Assembly: GCF_030732865.1 (NCBI RefSeq)
Contig: NZ_JASHKB010000023.1
Span: forward strand, 1 to 61,304
Direction of reading: 5' to 3'
Origin: Roseitalea sp. MMSF_3546
GTDB lineage: Bacteria > Pseudomonadota > Alphaproteobacteria > Rhizobiales > Rhizobiaceae
DNA length: 61,304 bases
Within the stretch, counting starts at the first letter, position 1. Every line of letters starts with the position of its first letter. This document shows, one piece after another, positions 39,327-49,538 of the stretch. The notes below the pieces were generated by a model. That model ran no database searches. It was not told the DNA's origin and worked only from the letters and a program-made list of their open reading frames with translations. The position numbers and the translations under genes were made by a program.

Positions 39327-40136
39327 ATGAGCGTCTGCACCCTGTCATCGCTGTTGCCGACTGTCCGCGAGGCGGGCCGCGCGGCGATGGCGATCTACGA
39401 GCGCGGCTGCGACGTGCGGCACAAGGCCGACGACACGCCGGTGACCGAGGCGGATCTGGCCGTCGACCGCATTCTCGTGCCGGCCATCGAGGCGGCCTTT
39501 CCCGCAACGCCCGTGGTCAGCGAGGAGCGCGCGGGCAGCTTCGACCGCGCGACCGGCGCGGCGCGCTTCGTCCTCGTCGATCCGATCGACGGCACCAAGG
39601 AGTTCATCAAGCGCACCGGCGAATTCACCATCAATGTGGCGCTGATCGCAGGCGGCGCGCCGGTCGCGGGCATCGTCTACGCGCCCGCGGCGGGGCGCAT
39701 GTTCATCGGCGATGCGTCCGGCTTTGCCCATGAACACTGCGACAAGGGCGCCCGGACCGCGCTCAGCGTGCGCGACTGCGCTGACCGCGATCTCGTCGCC
39801 GTCGCCAGCCGCTCCCATCTGACCGAGGCGACGCGCGGCTTTCTTCGCGACCACGCCATCGACGATTGCGTCAATGCCGGCTCGTCGCTGAAGTTCTGCC
39901 TGCTGGCGGCCGGCGAAGCCGACATCTATCCGCGCTTCGGCCCGACGATGGAGTGGGACACGGCCGCGGGCGATGCGGTGCTGCGCGCCGCCGGCGGCAT
40001 GGTGCTGACCGCCGACGGCAAGCCGCTCGCCTATGGCAAGCCCGGCTTTGCCAACCCCGACTTCATCGCCTGTTCGCCCGGCGCGCGCCGGCGCTGCCGC
40101 CTTGGCGGCGACGATCGCGCCGTATCGGCCGCCTGA
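39327..40136 (+). CDS. cysQ: 3'(2'),5'-bisphosphate nucleotidase
   Basis: A 269-residue phosphatase of the inositol-monophosphatase superfamily that removes the 3'-phosphate from PAP, a by-product of sulfate reduction/transfer. Metal-binding motifs are [27 protein letters not shown] and [16 protein letters not shown]. It precedes cysD by 11 bp, forming the operon cysQ-cysD-cysNC that activates sulfate and clears PAP. A TTG three codons upstream is an alternative start. Confidence 0.93.
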   Translation: MSVCTLSSLLPTVREAGRAAMAIYERGCDVRHKADDTPVTEADLAVDRILVPAIEAAFPATPVVSEERAGSFDRATGAARFVLVDPIDGTKEFIKRTGEFTINVALIAGGAPVAGIVYAPAAGRMFIGDASGFAHEHCDKGARTALSVRDCADRDLVAVASRSHLTEATRGFLRDHAIDDCVNAGSSLKFCLLAAGEADIYPRFGPTMEWDTAAGDAVLRAAGGMVLTADGKPLAYGKPGFANPDFIACSPGARRRCRLGGDDRAVSAA

Positions 40137-40147
40137 CCGGAGTTGCC

Positions 40148-41050
40148 ATGTCCTCGCTGACCCATCTCGAACGGCTCGAGGCCGAATCGATCCACATCCT
40201 GCGCGAGGTGGTCGCCGAGGTCGAAAACCCGGTCATGCTCTATTCGATCGGCAAGGATTCGACCGTCATGCTGCATCTGGCGCGCAAGGCGTTCGCGCCG
40301 GGCCGGCTCCCCTTTCCGCTGCTGCACATCGACACGACCTGGAACTTCCGCGAGACGATCAGCTTTCGCGACCGCATCGTCGCCCAATACGGCCTCGACC
40401 TGATCGTCCATGTCAACCAGGATGGCCTGCGCGACGGTGTCACCCCGTTTTCGCATGGAACGCCCGTCTACACCGACGTCATGCTCACCCAGAGCCTGCG
40501 CCAGGCGCTCGACAAACACGGCTTTGGCGCCGCGTTCGGCGGCGGCCGGCGCGACGAGGAGAAGTCGCGCGCCAAGGAGCGCATCCTGTCCTTCCGCGCC
40601 GCCGGCCATCGCTGGGACCCCAGGAACCAGCGCCCCGAGCTGTGGGATCTCTACAACACGCGCACCGGTCCCGGCGAGACGATCCGCGCCTTTCCGATCT
40701 CCAACTGGACCGAGCTCGATGTCTGGCAATACATCCATCGCGAGAACATCGAACTGCCCGGCGTCTACTTCGCCGATCGCCGCCCGGTGGTCGAGCGTGA
40801 CGGCGTGCTGATCATGGTCGACGACGACCGCTATCCGCTGCTACCCGGCGAGGTGGCGCACACGAAGACGGTGCGCTTCCGCACGCTGGGCTGCTATCCG
40901 CTCACCGGCGGCTTCGAAAGCGGGGCCCGGAGCGTCGCCGACATCATCCGGGAGACGCTTCTTGCGACCTCCTCCGAGCGCCAGGGCCGCGTCATCGACC
41001 GCGACCAGCCCGCCTCCATGGAGAAGAAGAAGCAGGAGGGCTATTTCTGA
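40148..41050 (+). CDS. cysD: Sulfate adenylyltransferase subunit 2
   Basis: A 300-residue ATP-pyrophosphatase-type subunit that makes adenylyl sulfate (APS) with CysN. The PP-loop [46 protein letters not shown] and [15 protein letters not shown] are all diagnostic. The ATG at 40148 follows GGAG. The stop TGA and the cysNC ATG share one base (41050). Confidence 0.96.
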   Translation: MSSLTHLERLEAESIHILREVVAEVENPVMLYSIGKDSTVMLHLARKAFAPGRLPFPLLHIDTTWNFRETISFRDRIVAQYGLDLIVHVNQDGLRDGVTPFSHGTPVYTDVMLTQSLRQALDKHGFGAAFGGGRRDEEKSRAKERILSFRAAGHRWDPRNQRPELWDLYNTRTGPGETIRAFPISNWTELDVWQYIHRENIELPGVYFADRRPVVERDGVLIMVDDDRYPLLPGEVAHTKTVRFRTLGCYPLTGGFESGARSVADIIRETLLATSSERQGRVIDRDQPASMEKKKQEGYF

Positions 41051-42963
41051 TGGCCCACAAGTTCGATCTGGTCGCCGGCGACATCGTCGAATATCTCAAG
41101 AGCCATGAGCGCAAGTCGCTGCTGCGCTTTCTGACCTGCGGGTCGGTCGATGACGGCAAGTCGACGCTGATCGGCCGGCTGCTCTTTGAGTCCAAGCTCA
41201 TCTTCGAGGATCAGCTCGCCGCGCTCGAAGCCGATTCGAAGAAGGTCGGCACCCAGGGCGACCGTCTCGATCTGGCGCTGCTGGTCGACGGTCTCGCCTC
41301 CGAGCGCGAGCAGGGCATCACCATCGATGTCGCCTACCGCTTCTTTGCCACCGACCGGCGCAAGTTCATCGTCGCCGACACGCCCGGCCACGAGCAGTAT
41401 ACGCGCAACATGGCGACCGGCGCCTCGACCGCCGATCTGGCGATCATCCTGGTCGATGCGCGCAAGGGCATCCTGACCCAGACGCGTCGGCATTCCTTCA
41501 TCGCCACCAGCCTTGGCATCCGCAACATCGTGCTCGCCGTCAACAAGATGGACCTGGTCGGCTACGACCAGCGCGTCTTCGCCGATATCGACATCGCCTA
41601 TCGCGAACTGGCCGAGACGCTGGGCGGCATCCACCACATCGTCTCGATCCCGATCTCGGCGCTCGAGGGCGACAATGTCGTCACCCACAGCACGGCCATG
41701 GACTGGTATTCGGGTCCCACGCTGATGCAGCATCTCGAGGAGGTCGAGATCGACGCCGCGCACGAGGCGCTGCCGCTGCGCATGCCGGTGCAATGGGTGA
41801 ACCGGCCCAGTGCCGATTTCCGCGGCTTTTCCGGGCGCATCGCCGGCGGCACGGTCAGCCCCGGCGACCGCGTCAAGGTGCTGCCCTCGGCGCGCGAGAG
41901 CACCGTGGCGCGCATCGTCACCATGGATGGCGATCTGGGCGAGGCCGTCGCCGGCCAGTCGGTGACGCTGACGCTCACCGACGAGATCGACATCGCGCGC
42001 GGCGACATGATCTGCGCCGCCGGCGACCCGGCCCAGATCGGCAGCCAGTTCGAGGCGACGATCCTGTGGATGGCCGAGGACCGGCTCTATCCCGGCCGGA
42101 CCTATCTGATCAAGACCGGCGCGCAGACCGCCCAGGCGACCATCGGCGCGGCCAAGTACAAGATCGACGTGAACACGCTCGCCCACGAGGCGGGCAAGGA
42201 TCTCGATCTCAACGAGATCGGCCGCTTCACCCTGTCGCTCGACCGCACCATCGCCTTCGACCCCTATGAGGACAATCGCCAGACCGGCGGCTTCATCCTG
42301 ATCGACCGGATGACCAATGCCACGGTCGGTGCCGGCATGATCCATTTCGCGCTGCGCCGGTCGGCCAATGTCCACTGGCAGGCGACCGACATCGACAAGT
42401 CCGCGCGCGGCGCGCTCAAGGGCCACAGGCCCGCTGTGCTGTGGTTCACCGGCCTGTCGGGCTCGGGCAAGTCGACCATCGCCAACATCGTCGAGCGCCG
42501 GCTGGCCGCCGCGGGCGTGCACACCATGCTGCTCGACGGCGACAATGTGCGCCACGGCTTGAACAAGGATCTGGGCTTCACCGACGCCGATCGGGTCGAG
42601 AACATCCGCCGCGTCGCCGAGGTCGCCGGGCTGATGACCGAGGCCGGACTGGTCACGCTCGTCTCCTTCATCTCGCCGTTCGAGGCCGAGCGGCAGATGG
42701 CCCGTGCGCGCGTGCCCGAAGGCGAGTTCGTGCTGGTGCATGTCGACACGCCGCTCGATGTCGCCGAAAGCCGCGACGTCAAGGGGCTCTACCGGAAGGC
42801 GCGCGCCGGCCAGATCGCCAACTTCACCGGCATCGATTCGCCCTATGAGGCGCCCCAGAACGCCGAACTGACCGTCAACACCGCCGAACTGTCGGCCGAG
42901 GACGCCGCCGACCGGGTGATTGCCGAGATCGTCCGGCGCTCCATCGTGCCGCCCATCGGCTAG
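41050..42963 (+). CDS. cysNC: Bifunctional sulfate adenylyltransferase subunit 1 / APS kinase
   Basis: A 637-residue fusion. The N-terminal CysN GTPase (about residues 1-445) has [28 protein letters not shown] and NKMD; it powers APS synthesis by CysD. The C-terminal CysC kinase starts at about residue 460 with P-loop GLSGSGKST (468-476) and phosphorylates APS to PAPS. Such fusions resemble rhizobial NodQ. Translation is coupled to cysD. PAPS could serve cysteine synthesis or sulfation of a surface polysaccharide; no sulfotransferase is in the window. Confidence 0.96.
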   Translation: MAHKFDLVAGDIVEYLKSHERKSLLRFLTCGSVDDGKSTLIGRLLFESKLIFEDQLAALEADSKKVGTQGDRLDLALLVDGLASEREQGITIDVAYRFFATDRRKFIVADTPGHEQYTRNMATGASTADLAIILVDARKGILTQTRRHSFIATSLGIRNIVLAVNKMDLVGYDQRVFADIDIAYRELAETLGGIHHIVSIPISALEGDNVVTHSTAMDWYSGPTLMQHLEEVEIDAAHEALPLRMPVQWVNRPSADFRGFSGRIAGGTVSPGDRVKVLPSARESTVARIVTMDGDLGEAVAGQSVTLTLTDEIDIARGDMICAAGDPAQIGSQFEATILWMAEDRLYPGRTYLIKTGAQTAQATIGAAKYKIDVNTLAHEAGKDLDLNEIGRFTLSLDRTIAFDPYEDNRQTGGFILIDRMTNATVGAGMIHFALRRSANVHWQATDIDKSARGALKGHRPAVLWFTGLSGSGKSTIANIVERRLAAAGVHTMLLDGDNVRHGLNKDLGFTDADRVENIRRVAEVAGLMTEAGLVTLVSFISPFEAERQMARARVPEGEFVLVHVDTPLDVAESRDVKGLYRKARAGQIANFTGIDSPYEAPQNAELTVNTAELSAEDAADRVIAEIVRRSIVPPIG

Positions 42964-43073
42964 CCGGGCCGCGACGCCCGCGCGGGCGGCCGGTTAACCC
43001 ATGTTCGCGCTTGCGTTTTCCGCCCCGGTTGGCGAGAACGGGACAAAGTCAAGCGTTCGACATCACGGTTTGC

Positions 43074-44432
43074 ATGGCGTTTTATGAACCGAACATCGCG
43101 CTGACCGGCCTTGCCGCCGAACTGCGCGCCCGCGCCGAGGCCGGCAATCCGATCCGCATCGCCCTTGTCGGCACCGGCGAGATGGGCACCGACATCTTCA
43201 CCCAGATCGCCATGATGGACGGCATCGAGGTTGCGACCGTCATGGAGCGCACCCCCGGCCGCGCCGAACAGGGCTGCGTGATCGCCTATGGCGAGGCCGG
43301 CCGCACGCGCTTTGCGGCAACGCACGACGCGGTGTCCGGCGCCATCGAGGAAGGCCGGATCGCCGTCACCGACGATCTCGACCTGGCGCTTTCGCACGAT
43401 CTGGTCGACGTCGTCGTCGACGCCACCGGCGTGCCCGAGGCCGGCGCCGATATCGGCATGCGCGCCATTGGGTTCGGCAAGCACCTGATCATGATGAATG
43501 TCGAGTGCGACGTGTGCATCGGGCCTTATCTCAAGCACGAGGCCGACCGCGCCGGCGTGGTCTACACGCTCGGCGCCGGCGACGAGCCGTCCTCATGCAT
43601 GGAGATCATCGAATTCGTCACCGCCATGGGCCACCAGGTCGTCTCGGCCGGCAAGGGCAAGAACAACCCGCTCGATGTCGATGCCCATCCCGACGACTAT
43701 CGCGAGGAAGCCGAGCGCCGGCACATGAATGTGCGCATGCTGGTCGAGTTCGTCGACGGCTCCAAGACCATGGTCGAGATGGCCGCGATCGCCAACGCCA
43801 CCGGCCTCGTCCCCGACATTCCCGGCATGCACGGGCCGCGCGCCACGGTCGACGAACTCGCCTCGGTGCTCATTCCCGAGGAAGACGGCGGCGTGCTGTC
43901 CAAGCCCGGCTGCGTCGACTATTCGATCGGCAAGGGCGTCTCGCCGGGCGTCTTCGTCGTCATCAAGGCCGCCCATCCGCGCATCCACGAGCGCATGGCG
44001 GACCTGAAGATGGGCGAGGGTCCCTATTTCACCTTCCACCGGCCCTATCACCTGACCTCGCTGGAGGTGCCTCTGACCGCCGCGCGCCTCATGCTCACCG
44101 GCAGGCCCGACATGGTGCCGCTGCCGCGACGCGTGGCGGAGGTCTGCGCCGTCGCCAAGCGCGACATCGCCGCCGGCGAGACGCTCGGCGCTGTCGGCGA
44201 GTTCTGCTACCGGTCCTTCACCATGACCGCCGAGCACGCCGCCTCCGCCAACGCCATTCCGTGCGGACTTCTGGAAAAGGGCAGGGCGCTGCGCCCCATC
44301 GGCAAGGGCGACCTTCTGACCTGGGACAATGCCGCGCCCAACCGGGACTCCGCGATCACCCGGCTGCGGGCGCGTCAGGACGCCATGCTCGCCCCGGACG
44401 CGCCGCTGCGACGCGCCGTTCCCGCCGAATGA
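43074..44432 (+). CDS. DXR-like reductoisomerase (DRL/DXR-II), SAF-domain oxidoreductase
   Basis: A 452-residue NAD(P)-binding oxidoreductase with an N-terminal Rossmann motif (IRIALVGTGEMGTDIFTQIA, residues 24-43), a middle domain with GAGDEPSSCMEIIEF, VSAGKGKNNPLD and SIGKGVSPGVFVV, and a C-terminal SAF domain (AEVCAVAKRDIAAGETLG). This closely matches, from memory, the DRL protein of Brucella abortus, which replaces the classical DXR in converting 1-deoxyxylulose 5-phosphate to methylerythritol 4-phosphate. The gene lies immediately upstream of dxs, which makes the substrate; this supports the assignment. Automatic labels such as 'homoserine dehydrogenase' or 'flagellar FlgA-like' would be misleading. 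The ATG at 43074 (MAFYEPNIAL) is chosen, though without a strong ribosome site. Confidence 0.85.
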   Translation: MAFYEPNIALTGLAAELRARAEAGNPIRIALVGTGEMGTDIFTQIAMMDGIEVATVMERTPGRAEQGCVIAYGEAGRTRFAATHDAVSGAIEEGRIAVTDDLDLALSHDLVDVVVDATGVPEAGADIGMRAIGFGKHLIMMNVECDVCIGPYLKHEADRAGVVYTLGAGDEPSSCMEIIEFVTAMGHQVVSAGKGKNNPLDVDAHPDDYREEAERRHMNVRMLVEFVDGSKTMVEMAAIANATGLVPDIPGMHGPRATVDELASVLIPEEDGGVLSKPGCVDYSIGKGVSPGVFVVIKAAHPRIHERMADLKMGEGPYFTFHRPYHLTSLEVPLTAARLMLTGRPDMVPLPRRVAEVCAVAKRDIAAGETLGAVGEFCYRSFTMTAEHAASANAIPCGLLEKGRALRPIGKGDLLTWDNAAPNRDSAITRLRARQDAMLAPDAPLRRAVPAE

Positions 44433-44607
44433 GCCTGGGACGACATGTCGCCTGTCCGCCCGATGCACGCGACAGCACATGGGCGTGGGCGCCTTGGGTT
44501 TGGCGCCGGCAAATCCGGCGCAGTGCGCATTGCGGCCAGATTTGCCGTCCATGGCAAACCGAAAGCGGGAACGAAACCTCGGGCCATCGCTTGCCTGTAA
44601 GCTGAGA

Positions 44608-44636
44608 TTGACAAAGAGGCGGACAAAAGTGACAAT
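44608..44636 (+). promoter_or_regulatory. Strong sigma-70-like promoter upstream of dxs
   Basis: TTGACA (44608-44613), 17 bases, GACAAT (44631-44636): a near-consensus housekeeping promoter in an AT-rich patch. Transcription would start at about 44643, leaving a leader of about 75 bases before the dxs ATG. Confidence 0.6.
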
Positions 44637-44642
44637 TGAAGT

Positions 44643-44660
44643 TGACACATTGAAGTGTCA
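44643..44660. promoter_or_regulatory. Palindromic operator candidate at the dxs transcription start
   Basis: TGACACATTGAAGTGTCA is a perfect 6-bp inverted repeat (TGACAC/GTGTCA) around ATTGAA. The half-site ATTGAAGT also occurs just before it (44635-44642) as a direct repeat, and GACA recurs five times from 44610. Overlap with the predicted start site suggests repression by an unknown regulator. Confidence 0.5.
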
Positions 44661-44717
44661 TTGTGTTGGACGGCATGGTTTGGGCCGGACAATTCGGCCG
44701 GAATGCGGGAGGCAACA

Positions 44718-46643
44718 ATGACCAGGCAGCTTTCGACGCCCCTTCTCGACCAGGTGGCAACGCCTGCGGATCTGCGTGCGCTGCCCGACGACAAGCTGCC
44801 GCAGCTCGCCGAGGAGTTGCGCGCCGAACTGGTCGATGCGGTCTCCCAGACCGGCGGTCATCTCGGCGCGGGTCTGGGCGTGGTCGAACTGACGATCGCC
44901 ATCCATCACGTCTTCGACACGCCCCATGACCGGCTGATCTTCGATGTCGGCCATCAGTGCTATCCGCACAAGATCCTGACCGGCCGGCGCGACCGCATCC
45001 GCACCCTGCGCAAGGAAAACGGATTGTCCGGCTTCACAAAGCGCGCCGAGAGCGAATACGACCCGTTCGGCGCGGCCCATTCGTCGACCTCGATCTCGGC
45101 GGGCCTTGGCATGGTCGAGGCTGCCCGTCTCCAGGGCATCGAGCGCAACGTGATCTCGGTGATCGGCGATGGCGCCATGTCGGCGGGCATGGCCTATGAG
45201 GCGATGAACAATGCCGGGCACATGGATGCCCGCCAGATCGTCATTCTCAATGACAACGACATGTCGATCGCCCCGCCCACGGGCGCCATGAGCGCCTATC
45301 TGGCGCGGCTGGTCTCCGGACGCACCTATATCGGCCTGCGCGAGGCGGCCAAGCAGTTCTCCAAGCGCATGCCCAAGTTCATCCAGGACAAGGCGCGCAA
45401 GACCGAGGAGATGACACGCACCTTCTTTTCGGGCGGCACGCTGTTCGAGGAGCTGGGCTTCTTCTACGTCGGCCCCATCGACGGCCACAATCTGGAGCAT
45501 CTCCTGCCCGTCTTGCGCAATGCGCGCGACGCCCAGGTCGGCCCGATCCTGATCCATGCCGTCACCCAGAAGGGCAAGGGCTACGAGCCGGCGGAAAAGG
45601 CCGCCGACAAGTATCACGGCGTCGCCAAGTTCGACGTGATCACCGGCGCCCAGGCCAAAGCCAAGCCCAATGCGCCCTCCTACACCAAGGTCTTCGGCCA
45701 GTCGCTGGTCCAGGAGGCCGAGAACGATGACCGCGTCGTCGCCATCACGGCGGCGATGCCCTCGGGCACCGGCGTGGACATCTTCGAGAAGGCCTTTGCC
45801 GACCGCACCTATGATGTCGGCATCGCCGAGCAGCACGCGGTCACATTCGCTGGCGGTCTTGCCGCCGACGGCATGAAGCCGTTCTGCGCGATCTATTCGA
45901 CATTCCTGCAGCGCGCCTACGACCAGGTCGTGCATGACATCGCCATCCAGAAGCTGCCCGTGCGGTTCCCGATCGACCGGGCCGGCTTTGTCGGCGCCGA
46001 CGGGCAGACCCATGCCGGCTCCTTCGATATCGCCTATCTGGGCTGCCTGCCCGGTTTCGTGATCATGGCCGCCGGCGACGAAGCCGATCTCAAGCACATG
46101 GTGCGCACCGCCGCCGAATATGACGAGGGCCCGCTCGCCTTCCGCTATCCGCGTGGCGAGGGCATCGGCGTGGAGATGCCCGAACGCGGCCAGGTGCTCG
46201 ACATCGGCAAGGGCCGCATCATGCGCGAGGGCGGCAAGGTGGCCATCGTCTCGCTCGGCGGCCGGCTCAAGCAGGCCCTGCTCGCCGCCGAGACGCTCGA
46301 CGGCTACGGCCTGCCCGCGACGGTGGCCGATGCGCGCTTCGCCAAGCCCATCGACACCGGTCTGATCGAACGCCTGGCACGCGAGCACGAATTGCTGATC
46401 ACCGTCGAGGAAGGCTCGGTCGGCGGCTTCGGCTCCTTTGTCGCCCAGCATCTGTCGTCGCAGGGCCTGCTCGACACCGGCCTGAAGTACCGCTCGCTGT
46501 TCATGCCCGACCGCTTCGTCGACCAGGCCGCGCCCGACCGCATGTACGAGATGGCCGGGCTCGACGCCAGGGGCATCGTGGACGCGGTCTTCGCCGCGCT
46601 CGGCCGCGAGCAGGTCGAGGCCGCCGGCGCTTCTATCGCCTGA
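44718..46643 (+). CDS. dxs: 1-deoxy-D-xylulose-5-phosphate synthase
   Basis: A 641-residue thiamine-diphosphate enzyme joining pyruvate and glyceraldehyde 3-phosphate, the entry step of the MEP isoprenoid pathway. Motifs include [30 protein letters not shown], the ThDP motif [18 protein letters not shown] and the catalytic glutamate in [15 protein letters not shown]. The ATG at 44718 follows GGGAGGCAACA. It ends 4 bp from the convergent M23 gene. Pairing with drl puts the first two pathway steps together. Confidence 0.97.
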   Translation: MTRQLSTPLLDQVATPADLRALPDDKLPQLAEELRAELVDAVSQTGGHLGAGLGVVELTIAIHHVFDTPHDRLIFDVGHQCYPHKILTGRRDRIRTLRKENGLSGFTKRAESEYDPFGAAHSSTSISAGLGMVEAARLQGIERNVISVIGDGAMSAGMAYEAMNNAGHMDARQIVILNDNDMSIAPPTGAMSAYLARLVSGRTYIGLREAAKQFSKRMPKFIQDKARKTEEMTRTFFSGGTLFEELGFFYVGPIDGHNLEHLLPVLRNARDAQVGPILIHAVTQKGKGYEPAEKAADKYHGVAKFDVITGAQAKAKPNAPSYTKVFGQSLVQEAENDDRVVAITAAMPSGTGVDIFEKAFADRTYDVGIAEQHAVTFAGGLAADGMKPFCAIYSTFLQRAYDQVVHDIAIQKLPVRFPIDRAGFVGADGQTHAGSFDIAYLGCLPGFVIMAAGDEADLKHMVRTAAEYDEGPLAFRYPRGEGIGVEMPERGQVLDIGKGRIMREGGKVAIVSLGGRLKQALLAAETLDGYGLPATVADARFAKPIDTGLIERLAREHELLITVEEGSVGGFGSFVAQHLSSQGLLDTGLKYRSLFMPDRFVDQAAPDRMYEMAGLDARGIVDAVFAALGREQVEAAGASIA

Positions 46644-46647
46644 CCGG

Positions 46648-47394
46648 TCAGTTCCCGTTCCCGGCTGCGATCGCTTCGCGGTCAAACAGATCGTCGACCC
46701 AGGCGCCGGTGGGCGGCGCCGTCCTCCGCCCGTCCGGGCCGCGCAGCACGGCGGCGGGCTTGCAGACGACCGGATAGGTCGCAAGGAAACGGGGACCCTC
46801 GACCGCAACGCCCGGCTCGTAGCAGGTCACGCGCCCCACGCCGCCGGCCCAGAACAGATGCGGGTCGAACGGCGAGTAGCCCCCCGAGCCGACCTGCTGG
46901 CGCACCTCGAAATGAAGATGCAGGATTCCGGCCGCCAGAATGCCGGTGCGGCCAAGTGTGCCGATCTGCTGCCCGCGCGCCACCGTTTGCCCTTCACGAA
47001 CGAGCCGCGCGTTCAGATGCTTGTAGACGGTGCGCGTGCGCCGGCCCGAGGCGCCGACGCTGTGTTCGATCACAACCCGATTGCCGTACATCGGCTCGGC
47101 GAACGATGCGACCACGCGGCCGGGTGCCGCGGCGACGACCGGCGTGCCGGACGCCGCGATGATATCGATGCCCTCATGATCGGCCGAGAACGATCGGTCC
47201 TGCGCGCTGGCGCGGCCGACACGGAACTGCTGCGAGATCGACGGCGCATTGGCCGGCATGACGACATCGACGCGCGCGAGCACGTCGCGATTGTAGGCGG
47301 CGGCCGTGCCATACCCTTGCAGCGCGCAGCCGGCGGTCAGCCCCGCGAACGCGAGCGTCGCGCACCCCGCCATCAATCCCGATGATCGCTTCAT
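46648..47394 (-). CDS. M23-family peptidase lipoprotein
   Basis: A 248-residue lipoprotein with a lipobox LTAGC (lipidated Cys about residue 23) and an M23/LytM domain: HEGIDIIAASGTPVVAAAPGRVV (first His and Asp), NRVVIEH, YKHLNARLVREGQTVARGQQIGTLGRTG and the HLHFEVR motif. It is either a peptidoglycan endopeptidase or an amidase activator; the retained His/Asp/His favour activity. The ATG at 47394 begins the signal peptide; an open frame continues far upstream without meaning. It converges with dxs. Confidence 0.87.
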   Translation of the reverse strand: MKRSSGLMAGCATLAFAGLTAGCALQGYGTAAAYNRDVLARVDVVMPANAPSISQQFRVGRASAQDRSFSADHEGIDIIAASGTPVVAAAPGRVVASFAEPMYGNRVVIEHSVGASGRRTRTVYKHLNARLVREGQTVARGQQIGTLGRTGILAAGILHLHFEVRQQVGSGGYSPFDPHLFWAGGVGRVTCYEPGVAVEGPRFLATYPVVCKPAAVLRGPDGRRTAPPTGAWVDDLFDREAIAAGNGN

Positions 47395-47537
47395 CGCCGC
47401 CCGTCTTGGCCTCGCCAATGCCGGTCTAGGCACCGAATGCACCTGTCCCTCGGCCACTATAGGCGCGGGCGCAGGGGGCGTCCAACGGATTGGCCGGGTC
47501 AGTGCCCAATCCGCAAGACGGCCCCGGCTGGCGCGGA

Positions 47538-49379
47538 CTATTGCAACGCCTCGATGATGGCGTGCCCGCGACGCACCCTTGCGGAGAATTCGCGCGCCAT
47601 GTTGCGCAGAACCTCCATGGCGATGCGCGGATGGTCCTGGCTGATCGCCATGAGCCGCTCGACCGACATGGCGTAGCAGACGACCGGCTCCTCGGCGATC
47701 ACGTCGGCCGAGCGCACGCCATCTTCCAGAAGTGCCATCTCGCCGAAGAACTGCCCAGGCCCGAGGCTGGCGATGCGGATGGGCGGGCCGCCCTCGCGCG
47801 GCAGTTCGATGCTGACCACCCCGCGCGCGATCACGAAGAACAGCGCCGCCCGATCGCCCTTCTTCAGGATCGTCTGGCCCCGGTCGAACTGCATGGCCTG
47901 CACGGCCGTCTCCACAAGGCGCAACTCGGCCGGCGTGAGCCCGGCGAACAGGTCGATGCGGTCGAGCGCGAACTTGGTCAGGTCGGTCGGCGTCCGCCGC
48001 GGCGCCAGAAGACGCTCTTCCATGCTCTGCAGGGCCTCGTCGGCGCTGTCGTACAGTTCGACGTCGCGAACCGCGGCAAGGCCGGCCACCGCATCGAGCA
48101 CGTGCCGGTCCGCGTTCGGCCCGCCAAGCTCGGCAAAGGCGACGGTGATCGAGCGCGCCTTGAGCGAGCCGATCAGTTCGACCAGAAACCGCGTCGCCGC
48201 CTCGTCGACCAGATGCACCCGCTTGAAGTCGAACAGCACATACTCGATCTCGCCGGCCACCGCCTGGACCCGGCGGATCAGCCGTTCGGCCGAGGCGAAG
48301 AACAATGCGCCCTGCAACTCGAACAGGCCGATGCGATGGCCTTCCTGACGCAGGATCTCGCGGTCGGCCGGCGAGCGCGTGCGCAGCGAATGGACCTGGT
48401 CGCCGCGGCATTCGCGCCGGATCACCTGCGCCACATCGGCCGCGTTCATGAACATGTGCAGGCCGAAATCGGCCGAGATCGCCTTGCAGGCTGCGATGCC
48501 GCGCACCGAATTGCCGATCGAATCGAGCGGCGGCGACCAGATCGCCACCGAAAGCTGCCCGGGCAGGATCGCCAGGATGCCGCCCGACACGCCGCTCTTG
48601 GCCGGCAGGCCGACCTCGTAGGACCATTCGCCGGCATAGTCGTACATGCCGCAACTCATCATCAAGGTGAGCACGTCGCGCACATTGTCCGGCTCGAGCA
48701 CCTTTTCGCCCGTGCACGGATTGATGCCGTAATTGGCAAGCGTCGCCCCCATCACGGCCAGATCCCGGCAGGTCACGGTCACCGAACACTGCTGGAAGTA
48801 CAGATCGAGCACCTGTTCGGGGTCACGGCCGATCATGCCGGTGTTGAGCATCAGATAGGCGATGGCGCGGTTGCGGTGGCCGGTCGCGCTCTCGGAGCGA
48901 TAGACGGCCTCGTCCATGCCCAGCCGCCGGCCGGCGAAGCGGTCGAACACGGCGCGCATACTGGCCAGGCGCTCGGCGTGATCGGCGCCCGCGACCAGTT
49001 CGGAGATTGCGATCGCGCCCGCATTGACCATGGGGTTGAAGGGCCGGTTGTGGACATCGTCGAGCACGATGGCGTTGAACGCCTCGCCCGTGGGCGCAAC
49101 GCCCACCTGCTCGTAGACCCGGTCGGCGCCGAGCCGGTACAGCGCGTCGCCATACATGAACGGCTTTGACACCGACTGGATGGTGAATGGTTCGGTGGCA
49201 TCGCCGACCGAATAGACATGGCCGTCCACGGTCGCAAAACTGATGCCGAAGGCGTCCGGCGCGGCCTTGGCGAGTTCGGGTATGTAGTCGGGGATCGCAC
49301 CGTCGGTGTTCGAGCGCAGCGTCGCGTGCAATTCGCGCAGATAGGCGGTGAAGGGGGAGGGGTCGGTAAAGGCGTGCAT
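47538..49379 (-). CDS. glsA: Glutaminase A fused to STAS and cyclic-nucleotide-binding domains
   Basis: A 613-residue three-domain protein. Residues 1-310 are a serine-dependent glutaminase with the Ser69-x-x-Lys72 motif (QSVSKPF), FNPMVNAGAI and KSGVSGGILAILPG. Residues about 325-430 are a STAS domain (GLFELQGALFFASAERL, then VLFDFKRVHLVDEAATRF). Residues about 470-610 are a cyclic-nucleotide-binding domain with a phosphate-binding-cassette-like FGEMALLEDGVRSADV. Bacterial glutaminases are normally about 310 residues, so this one is probably regulated by a cyclic nucleotide or by STAS partners. The ATG at 49379 matches the family start. Confidence 0.9.
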   Translation of the reverse strand: MHAFTDPSPFTAYLRELHATLRSNTDGAIPDYIPELAKAAPDAFGISFATVDGHVYSVGDATEPFTIQSVSKPFMYGDALYRLGADRVYEQVGVAPTGEAFNAIVLDDVHNRPFNPMVNAGAIAISELVAGADHAERLASMRAVFDRFAGRRLGMDEAVYRSESATGHRNRAIAYLMLNTGMIGRDPEQVLDLYFQQCSVTVTCRDLAVMGATLANYGINPCTGEKVLEPDNVRDVLTLMMSCGMYDYAGEWSYEVGLPAKSGVSGGILAILPGQLSVAIWSPPLDSIGNSVRGIAACKAISADFGLHMFMNAADVAQVIRRECRGDQVHSLRTRSPADREILRQEGHRIGLFELQGALFFASAERLIRRVQAVAGEIEYVLFDFKRVHLVDEAATRFLVELIGSLKARSITVAFAELGGPNADRHVLDAVAGLAAVRDVELYDSADEALQSMEERLLAPRRTPTDLTKFALDRIDLFAGLTPAELRLVETAVQAMQFDRGQTILKKGDRAALFFVIARGVVSIELPREGGPPIRIASLGPGQFFGEMALLEDGVRSADVIAEEPVVCYAMSVERLMAISQDHPRIAMEVLRNMAREFSARVRRGHAIIEALQ

Positions 49380-49538
49380 GCAGATGTAGGCCTTTGAAGA
49401 ATGCGGACAAAATCCAACTCTTGCGCGTCCGTGCATGCATTTCCAGCCTCAATTTCGGGCATGGCCATGCCCATTGGGCCGATCCGGTGTGCACGAACGA
49501 AACGCGGGGAACCGGACGCGCCGTGTCAGGTTTAGACA

